Below, one piece after another: positions 22,739-29,017 of a stretch of DNA of 29,017 nt. The stretch comes from Symbiodinium natans. Taxonomy: Eukaryota > Sar > Dinophyceae > Suessiales > Symbiodiniaceae. The notes beneath the pieces were generated by a model. That model was given only the letters and a program-made list of their open reading frames with translations, did no database searches and was not told the origin of the DNA. The translations under genes were made by a program, and so were the position numbers. The number at the start of each line of letters is the position of its first letter. Position 1 is the first letter of the stretch. The stretch is taken from assembly GCA_905221605.1 (NCBI GenBank), contig CAJNDS010002130.1:626001-655017 (forward strand), written 5' to 3'.

Positions 22739-22846
22739 TGACTGTTGGCCCCGGTGCCAGCATAGGAGGGAGGCTCTTAGAGCCCTCAGAACTGAGGTCC
22801 TCCTCCAGCAAGAAAGGCCAGACGATATCGTTGCCTGGCGGCAGCA
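22739..22846 (+). CDS. Gene C exon with GTAAGT donor
   Basis: Acceptor GTCACTCCAG; frame DCWPRCQHRREALRALRTEV then LLQQERPDDIVAWRQQ; the textbook donor GTAAGT starts at 22847. The T at 22739 completes the codon from 22609. Helical, Arg/Glu/Leu-rich; strongly coding-like. Confidence 0.7.
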
Positions 22847-23055
22847 GTAAGTACTTCTGCCTGCATAGATCTGATCTGACGGGCTCGCGAAGAGTCGGAG
22901 CCAACTGGGACCTTGTGTTAGACACGTGTCCTTTCTAGCGCCTTCCCCCATTATACTCACTAGACGATAGAGCCGACGCAGAGCCGCGCCCAGCATTGAA
23001 TGGTCAGGAGGTAACGGTACGCAGGAAACCCGGGGTGCCTTGCTTGCATAACCAG

Positions 23056-23112
23056 GTTGGAGGACTACTACAAGTCTCAGAGAAGAATTGGATCCCAGTG
23101 CCCCGGTTCATG
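23056..23112 (+). CDS. Gene C exon
   Basis: Acceptor AACCAG|G completes CAG; frame LEDYYKSQRRIGSQCPGS. The predicted donor GTGACA at 23113 avoids an in-frame TGA directly after it. The end is less certain than the start. Confidence 0.6.
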
Positions 23113-23206
23113 GTGACAGGTCATCGGGTTCCTGACAGGGGGGATGACCTCACGTCTATTCCACCGACGGTCTCATGGTGTTTTGGGGTTCCCTTCAATT
23201 CCGAAG

Positions 23207-23360
23207 CGAAATGCACAACGCAATCAATCATGGCACTATGCCTGCTAATGCCTACCAAACACCTCAGCTTGCCATGTCCATGGGGAGGTATTTGGATCCA
23301 CCTTGGGACGCCATGGACAAGTTAACAAGCTCTGTGACAGAGTTCATTGACTCGCTGTAG
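23207..23360 (+). CDS. Gene C terminal exon
   Basis: After TTCCGAAG|C the frame reads EMHNAINHGTMPANAYQTPQ, LAMSMGRYLDPPWDAMDKLT, then SSVTEFIDSL and TAG. It is open from ATG 23175, so the acceptor could differ. No family recognised; the content is strongly protein-like. Confidence 0.65.
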
Positions 23361-23527
23361 GCACGGCTCCATGATCAAGCCGGCTCGCAGACGTAAATCC
23401 CACAAGTCGTCACAATGCATCACTGTACCGAGTCTTTAGATGCTGCAAGTCAGAAAAGATCTAGACACACACGAGGCTTCAAGCCGCAGCTTTGTTCTTG
23501 TTTCCGACCCTATGCAAAAGCCGATAC
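23361..23527. other. 3' flank of gene C
   Basis: No gene, no recognisable polyadenylation signal. Confidence 0.4.
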
Positions 23528-23609
23528 ATATAGGGGTCCTAATAGTATTCCCTTAGGGTCCCTTAATAACACCCCCACAACCCTATTCTAATTATTAAGG
23601 CCCCTATAT
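23528..23609. mobile_element. MITE-like element, family 1, copy b
   Basis: ATATAGGGGTCCTAATA and TATTAAGGCCCCTATAT are near-perfect inverted ends. 82 bases, interior related to 1082-1196. Confidence 0.8.
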
Positions 23610-23633
23610 TAAGTGTTCACGTTGGCTTCGTAG

Positions 23634-23673
23634 AAGTTTCAACTGGCGCAGCTGCGCCACAGCGTGCGACCAA
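23634..23673 (+). CDS. Gene D candidate exon before a telomere block
   Basis: Acceptor GGCTTCGTAG, frame SFNWRSCATACDQ, donor CAA|GTCGTT. Phase 0 with 23759. It contains the perfect 16-base palindrome TGGCGCAGCTGCGCCA. Short, so weak on its own. Confidence 0.35.
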
Positions 23674-23760
23674 GTCGTTAGGGTTTAGGGTTTAGGGTTT
23701 AGGGTTTAGGGTTTAGGGTTTAGGGTTTAGGGTTTAGGGTTTAGGGTTTAGGGTTTAGGG
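23674..23760 (+). repeat. Telomere block inside a predicted intron
   Basis: GTCG then eleven TTTAGGG units; the intron 23674-23758 would be 85 bases and end TTTAG|GG. Confidence 0.95.
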
Positions 23761-23878
23761 TGCGATTTCCGACCCCAGCTCTCGGGAAGAGTTTCTAGAC
23801 GGTGCCGCACAAAACGTGCGCGACCCGGATGCATCAAGTGCGGTTAGCATCAGCAGGACACCAAAAGAATACATCTGA
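23759..23878 (+). CDS. Gene D candidate exon after a telomere block
   Basis: Starts at TTTAG|GGT and reads GAISDPSSREEFLDGAAQNV then RDPDASSAVSISRTPKEYI, stop at 23876-23878. Donors at GTGCGC (phase 0) or CAG|GACACC are possible. Very protein-like composition; no family recognised. Confidence 0.55.
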   Translation, partial: GAISDPSSREEFLDGAAQNVRDPDASSAVSISRTPKEYI

Positions 23879-24340
23879 CATCTTAAGCTGTGTTTTTGTT
23901 GGTGTTAGACGTCTTCCAGTTCTGGGCGGAGGCTAGAGACAAATGGTTTAAATGTGTCAACAAATTGCCTCTAATCTCGCTATTGCTGCGTCGCCTTTTC
24001 CAATGCAGGGTATGAAGTAGACCAGGGTTAGCTGAGAGGCTGTTGATCTCAGAGTCTGCGGCTTGCTATCACGGCTTGAGGCTTCAGGATCTCGACTTCC
24101 AGGGTGTCGGTTTAGAAGGCCTCGTTTCTCCACCGAAGCGGAATGTTGGGAGGTGGGAGAAGCAAACTTTCACAAGTACACCGCATCTCATCCCGCAACA
24201 TCCACCCTCCCTCTGCAACCTGCTACCACAAGACAAATTGTCAAAGTCACTACCCTCCAACAGATCACTTCCGTGCTGCTCACATGTCACTCACTGACCG
24301 ATGCCAGCACCGAGCATTGACACTCCTGCCTTTTCCGGAG
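23879..24340 (+). other. Possible exon 24063-24320, not firm
   Basis: A plus frame 24063-24320 reads AECWEVGEANFHKYTASHPA and is open for 85 codons; a second frame over the same interval is also open. Acceptor-like GGCTTCAG|GATCTC lies near 24087. Confidence 0.3.
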
Positions 24341-24602
24341 CATGTGGGCTCCAGCAAAGCATGTCGTGCAGCTTGCCCAAAGGCCTGAGCAAGAACTGCG
24401 ACGGAGCTCATGTTATGCTTATCGGCTAGTGAGCCCGGCCCGGAAAAATCAACAAAAGGGGTTCATGAAATCAGCAGTTCACTCATCAATCTCCCTGAGC
24501 AAGCTCAAACTCCAACTTGCTTGCGCTCTCATCGCCTTGGGCTCGTCCACTGCGCCATGCCGACGTTTGTGCACCCAGCACATGGCTTTGTCATGTCAGT
24601 GA
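24341..24602 (+). CDS. Gene D candidate upstream exon
   Basis: The frame MWAPAKHVVQLAQRPEQELR, later SPARKNQQKGFMKSAVHSSI and LSKLKLQLACALIALGSS, has coding-like composition. A pyrimidine tract CACTCCTGCCTTTTCCGGAG precedes it. It ends just before the GA/GT microsatellite. Confidence 0.35.
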
Positions 24603-24747
24603 GAGTGTGAGTGAGAGAGTGGGAGAGTGAGAGCGAGAGAGAGAGAGAGGGAGACAGAGAGACAGCGAGAGAGCGAGAAAGAGAGATAGAGAGAGAGAGA
24701 GAGCGAGAGCGAGAGAGAGAGAGAGAGAGTGTGTGTGTGTGTGTGTG
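24600..24747. repeat. GA then GT microsatellite
   Basis: (GAGA)n with GTGA, GAGC and GACA interruptions, then (GT)n. It lies in the predicted intron before 24841. Confidence 0.95.
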
Positions 24748-24840
24748 TTTAGGCTAGGCTCCGTTCGGTGCCATTTATTGTAGGAGTGACGCGCTCTCTT
24801 GGGGAGATGCTACTTTCTGTGCCGCTGTTTTTGCTTGCAG

Positions 24841-25596
24841 ATCAGAGACCTTGTGAGTCCCGGCCCACAAGCCATGGCTGATCATGTTGTCCAAAGAGAC
24901 TTCCTCTGGCTGCTGTCCTTTAAGGGTGGCACAGAATGTGAGAGGGGTCAGCTCCTGGGCCAGGATTTAATCAAGGACCTCGAGGCATCCAAAGGCATCT
25001 GCCAGCAACTTCGGACGCAGGCCGAAAGCATGAAGACGGACAAAATGACCAAGGTATTTCGATCCTTCATGGAAGAGATCAGTGACATGAGCAAGTCCGT
25101 CTCTAGCGCGCAGAGGGAGCTGCAGGAAATCTGCCAGAAGATGCGTTGGCCCTCAGGGACCACAAAGATTGCAGAGAATCTTGGCCACGCGATCCTTGAA
25201 ACAGAGATCTTGCCCCGATTCCGGGAGTATCTGCAAGACTCGCGCAGCATGCCGATTCACAAGCACCAAATTGTCGTGAGCGCCCGATATCTCCCGCTCC
25301 TAGAGAAGCTCATGGCGGAGCGCCTGACCGGCGAGAGGCAACCCAAACTGAGCTCTCCAACCAGAGTTGAACTGTTCCTTGCCGCAAAACGTCTTGTTTC
25401 AAGGGCGGGGTATTCGGGCACACCATGGGTTGAAAGCTGTTACGATTCATGCGTAGCAACATCTGTGATCAAGGAGTTTGAGAACTTATGGCGTCAGGGT
25501 TTCTTGCAGCACCCAGTTGTTCAACTTTGGTGCCAAGCTTGCATGTCAGGCCGTCAGATGGCTTCCTCAGCAAAGAAGAAAGGGAAGACATCTTGA
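24841..25596 (+). CDS. Gene D, N-terminal part
   Basis: A strong acceptor (TGCCGCTGTTTTTGCTTGCAG) ends at 24840, and the frame IRDLVSPGPQAMADHVVQRD follows; ATG 24874 is an alternative start. A helical stretch rich in Lys, Met, Glu and Ser (RSFMEEISDMSKSVSSAQRE) suggests a coiled coil. Further on: RYLPLLEKLMAERLTGERQP and VIKEFENLWRQGFLQHPVVQ. The frame stops at 25594-25596, but coding continues in the next frame from about 25545. No family recognised. Confidence 0.7.
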   Translation: MRDLVSPGPQAMADHVVQRDFLWLLSFKGGTECERGQLLGQDLIKDLEASKGICQQLRTQAESMKTDKMTKVFRSFMEEISDMSKSVSSAQRELQEICQKMRWPSGTTKIAENLGHAILETEILPRFREYLQDSRSMPIHKHQIVVSARYLPLLEKLMAERLTGERQPKLSSPTRVELFLAAKRLVSRAGYSGTPWVESCYDSCVATSVIKEFENLWRQGFLQHPVVQLWCQACMSGRQMASSAKKKGKTS

Positions 25597-25735
25597 GCGA
25601 TCTTGGATTAGGCTCGGTGCTGCTGACCTGTGAGGAGAAGGAGGCCAACAAGAAGCAGAAGAAGGAGAAGCGGGAGCAGGCGAAAGCTAACCAAATCCTG
25701 TCGGAAATCCGCAGAAGATCCCGCAGCAGTTTGAC
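25545..25735 (+). CDS. Gene D, middle part in a shifted frame
   Basis: Frame FLSKEEREDILSDLGLGSVL then CEEKEANKKQKKEKREQAKA NQILSEIRRRS, a charged helix. It continues 24841-25596 after a -1 shift and is followed by another -1 shift into 25689-26749. Either two small deletions (decay or sequencing error) or very short unrecognised introns explain this. Confidence 0.6.
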
Positions 25736-26749
25736 GAGGTTTCCATTCTCAGTCTTACGTCTCGAAAGACCAAGACGACAGGAATACTGGCAAAGCATAC
25801 TTTCAAAGTCAATCTGGTAAAACTCCCCTCTCCAATGCGGCAGGATTCCGCAGAGATTGATGACGGCGCGAGCGATAGTTCACAGAGTGCATTCTTCAAT
25901 TTGGTGGCAAGACGTTTGTGCGAGACGTTTGAAATCGAGATAAGTGGCGAAGCTCTTCGAGATTTGGTTTCCGAGATTCAGGATCAGATGTCTGGCATCG
26001 GGGATTTGAGCGATCTCTCGCATGAAGAACCTGAGGATCCGGCAGCACCTGATGTCGAGGATCTCGTCCATGAGTTGGGCAAAGCTAACATCGATATTGG
26101 AGACAAGCACAAGTTCGAAGCGTACTGGGTGAGCGCAGTTGCTGCCTTTGAGCAAGAGGTCGTGACCAAGTATCTTCTGTCGGAGGCAAGGACAATGACT
26201 GCAAAGTGGCCGGGCGACGAGATTCCTCGCGAAGCATTCGACGAGATTGAGCAGCAGCTGATGCAGTCGACGACACGTTGCTTCACCTTCAAAATCCTGT
26301 ACAAGGTCTTCATTCACAGGGTCCAGCACTCCCACACAGTGTTCCGCCATGCCGCCAAAGGTTTGCTTAAACAGCTGAAGGTCGATGAGATTTTTAATAC
26401 CGCTTCGCCCAAGAAGCAGCCACACACCGCCAATCTCGAGGAGCTGGTGATGCACCTGGCCGAGAGGGCTTGTTCAACCTTGAAAAAGTCCGCCTCTCAT
26501 GATGCAAAGAAGCACTGGCAAGAAGCACGAGATGCACAGGCTGCGCGAGAGGCAGCAGTGCGGACATGTCGTGAGCCAGGGCTGCCCAGCGAGCGGGCGG
26601 CAAGGGTGAAGCAGAAAAAGTTCCGGTCCTCACGGGTCCGCATGAACACAGTTCAAACCTACGGGTCATGGATGCTTTCATCATCGAAGGATGCCGTGAA
26701 GCAAGCGAATACGGCCTCGTATCGCTTGACACACAGGGTCCAAGCCTAG
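25689..26749 (+). CDS. Gene D, C-terminal part
   Basis: The frame is open from 25689 (QQFDEVSILSLTSRKTKTTG, then FKVNLVKLPSPMRQDSAEID) through ATG 25835 to TAG 26747-26749. Regions: FNLVARRLCETFEIEISGEA, acidic HEEPEDPAAPDVEDLVHELG, helical KILYKVFIHRVQHSHTVFRH, and a basic C terminus. The whole of gene D would be about 630 residues from 24841. Function unknown; no catalytic motif, signal peptide or membrane segment is visible. Confidence 0.7.
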
Positions 26750-27120
26750 CCTGCTTGAGATTCTCAGATGAACCACCGTGATAATTCGTCTGGATCTTGA
26801 AGATCCATCACAGCTGGAGGGAAGATCTCCGTTTTGTCCAATAACGCTGCAGCCTCAAGAAGATCTCCCTCAAGGGCAGCTGTGATTCTTGATTTCTTAC
26901 ACTTCTTGGTTCTGATTTGTATAGTCAAAAGGGCCGCTGCGCTTGTGGAGCCCTAACAAGTTTACTGGCCCCCCGGCTGCGCTGCAGACCGTGGTGCCAG
27001 ATCATGTACAGTATGACCGGTACTCGTCAGCCGTGTGCTGCTGCCCGGCAGTGAAAAAAGCCTGAGACAGGTCCATGTGATGCAGCTCGGGGCAACAGCG
27101 GCAGTCTGTAGTTTGAGCAG
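26750..27120. other. 3' flank of gene D, no gene
   Basis: Repeated GAAGATC words near 26798-26865; nothing else supported. Confidence 0.45.
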
Positions 27121-27377
27121 GAATTGATGACACCCTCGCTGAAGTGCTTGCACATGATGTCCCGAGGATGCCGCAGTTGATGGAAGGAGACGTAGTGAAA
27201 AGAGTTTCGCCCGAAAGCAGTCAGAAGTCAGAAGAAGCCGCACAAGGTCACACGCGGCCGGCTGGCTTCCCTAGGCTCGTTCAGTTGAGGTTCAGGCCAG
27301 GAGCTCGGAGCAAGCTTTGGTTTCGCGCAGATGGTTCCCTGAAGGAAAGCATCTCAACAAGAGCTCTGAGGATTTGA
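27121..27377 (+). CDS. Exon-like island
   Basis: Acceptor TTTGAGCAG|GA, frame IDDTLAEVLAHDVPRMPQLM then EGDVVKRVSPESSQKSEEAA, open to TGA 27375-27377. The first 45 codons look coding; the second half is less convincing, so the exon may end earlier. Product unknown. Confidence 0.4.
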
Positions 27378-27449
27378 TCCTTATGTGAGACTGAGTTTTG
27401 CTTCTGATCCGTATTAGCATTATCATGTGACTTATAATCGTTATTGCAG

Positions 27450-27518
27450 GTTCAGGAGAAGGGATTGTTGCTTCTCGCGGAGAGCCGCACTCAAAGACGA
27501 GGTCAACCATCCAGCTGA
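27450..27518 (+). CDS. Possible terminal exon
   Basis: Acceptor ATAATCGTTATTGCAG|G. One frame reads VQEKGLLLLAESRTQRRGQP then a stop at 27518; another reads RRDCCFSRRAALKDEVNHPA and is open to 27594. Frame unresolved. Confidence 0.35.
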   Translation, partial: VQEKGLLLLAESRTQRRGQPSS

Positions 27519-28439
27519 TTCGAAGGGGTTCGCACAGTCGAACCTTTCCCTGACATGCTCCTTGACGGCACGTCTCCTATCACTGCCGTTCTGACAAAGA
27601 AGCTACACCTACGTATTCTCATGCTTTGTCGTTTGTAGTTCCACCGGCCTTACAATGTTGCGCGTAGTTGCTCTTGTGTCATGGTTTGTCCAGATTTGAG
27701 TGTTTTCGTGGTGGTGCTGCCGTCTACGATGGCTACGATCCAGATGTTGTTCTCTCCCAAGATTCAGGGCAGTGGGTGATTACGGTGTTTCCCTCACTTC
27801 GTACGATCTACACAGCTAGGTCTTGGCACAAAACAAATCCTCAACCTCAAACCGAAAACCCGACATGAATCCCAAACCCTTAAGCCTGGGCCGTGCAGCT
27901 GGTCTGCTGTTGTGGAGACGTTGTGTGGTACGGTCTTAGGCTTTGGGAGCTTGCAGCAAGATGGGAGTATAAAATCAGGCAATGTAACGATGCAAAACAT
28001 TGCGATCCTTTGCGCAAAGTACATCGGTGTCAGGCCCGGCGACGGTACATCCTTTGCTGAAAGGCCTTCGGGAACCGAAGCCTGAAAAACCCCCTACCAA
28101 AGTGCTCCACCTCAACAGCCCCCACATCCAAAAACCCGCAAACCTTAAGGAACTCGACATGCTAGTGATTAACTTCTATGTCTAAATAGCCTTCAAGCAA
28201 ACGCCCTGAACGAACAATCAGAAGGCCGAACACGGCGCAACGCTAAAGCGCCCCGAAGTCCCCAGGTGCGTCTCCGAGCCGGCAGCGCGAGGCCAACAGG
28301 ACGATGGGAGCGCTCGCCAAAATCTGAGTCCGAGTGCTCGGTCGGGGTTTGTTTAGGGTAAATCGGGGGTTTAGGCAAGTCGGAGTTCCAGTGTGGGTTT
28401 TTCGTTGTAGAGTTTTAGTAGCGTTTAGTACTTGCAGGG
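27519..28439. other. No supported gene
   Basis: Short open frames on both strands without domains. Degenerate telomere-like words near 28085-28095 and 28345-28375. Confidence 0.4.
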
Positions 28440-29017
28440 CCCGATAATAAGATTACATTTGAACCATAGAAGGGGGACCTTAAACATGCGCGGGTACAAC
28501 TTTTGAATACTTTCGCAATATTGCATTTGGATGTACTATACAGAAAAGAGGATTTTAAAGGGGAAGAGGGGGGGAGGCTAAAAGCGCGCGAAAATTATAT
28601 TCGTCTGATAGAATGATGTTTTTAAAGGAGAGGGGCGGGGAGTTTCGATAGCGCGGGATTGTGGAGGGTGCAGAGGGCGCGAGTGGGAGGGTGGAGGGCG
28701 TGCGAGTAGGCAACGGAAGGAAGAGAAGGATGGGATATGAATAGAAATGTAAATCTTTCGATGAAGATTTCAAAAAAGAACAACATTAAAAGAACTTAAG
28801 AAATTGTTGATTGAATTAATGTCCATGGAATTGGGAAGATCAAGATCTCGAAGGTGTTTAAGGAAATTTCGGTATCTCAAGATAATAGGGGATGTGTGAG
28901 TTTTACGATTTGATTGGCTAAGAAAAAAAATTGAATGAATTAAAATGACGATGGATTCAACATTAATATTGATGTTTCTAAATGTGTAACGAAATATTTC
29001 TTTATTGTTCTCATATA
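28440..29017. other. AT-rich region at the window end
   Basis: Composition shifts to AT-rich. ATTTTAAAGGGGAAGAGG (28552) recurs imperfectly as TTTTTAAAGGAGAGGGGC (28618). No gene, telomere block or element is recognised. It resembles the AT-rich island at 18770-20330 in base composition. Confidence 0.5.

Noticed and set aside
25880-26455. Minus-strand 191-residue frame
   Set aside because: Shadow of gene D, whose plus-strand frame is longer and has a natural composition.

Overview
The window looks like nuclear DNA of a dinoflagellate. About 25 interstitial blocks of the TTTAGGG telomere repeat lie on both strands. Introns end in AG|G and begin with GT, GC or GA. Exons are GC-leaning, and a decayed LINE, small palindromic elements, long homopolymers and degenerate tandem arrays fill the rest. 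No bacterial operon, CRISPR array, rRNA or tRNA gene was seen. The identification rests on features, not on a search.

Layout. 1-3.6 kb: telomere blocks, poly-C runs, two small repeat elements and a few exon-like islands, one pair on the minus strand. 3.8-7.45 kb: a non-LTR retrotransposon (zinc-knuckle-like and coiled-coil ORF1, AP endonuclease, reverse transcriptase) broken by frameshifts. 8.2-16.9 kb (gene A): exon-like islands on the plus strand separated by telomere blocks. The chain from 13.5 to 15.3 kb can be joined in frame and includes an EF-hand, and a run of exons ends with a stop at 16870. 17.05-18.32 kb (gene B): a two-exon gene whose only intron is bounded by a 17-base direct repeat. 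18.5-21.3 kb: a palindromic array, a telomere-armed cruciform, an AT-rich island, a head-to-head telomere block and a foldback element. 21.42-23.36 kb (gene C): nine exons joined in phase, giving two canonical EF-hands, each split by an intron after loop residue 7. 23.6-26.75 kb (gene D): a protein of unknown function with two apparent frameshifts. 27.1-27.6 kb: further weak exons. 28.4-29.0 kb: AT-rich sequence without a gene.

The most interesting signal is the relation between telomere blocks and genes. Several blocks read exactly (GTTTAGG)nGTTTAG, so they start with GT and end with AG followed by G. The open reading frames on both sides join in phase when the block is removed as an intron (13751-13854, 8392-8439, 15886-15975, and 876-923 on the minus strand; 124-200 with one irregular unit). 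Small palindromic elements also sit inside predicted introns, and one begins at the predicted donor. Telomere-repeat DNA therefore appears to act as intron material here. This is an inference from reading frames and splice motifs and has no transcript support.

All exon boundaries outside the ORF1, endonuclease and RT segments of the LINE are predictions by eye. The firmest are those that rebuild EF-hand loops in gene C and the direct-repeat intron of gene B.
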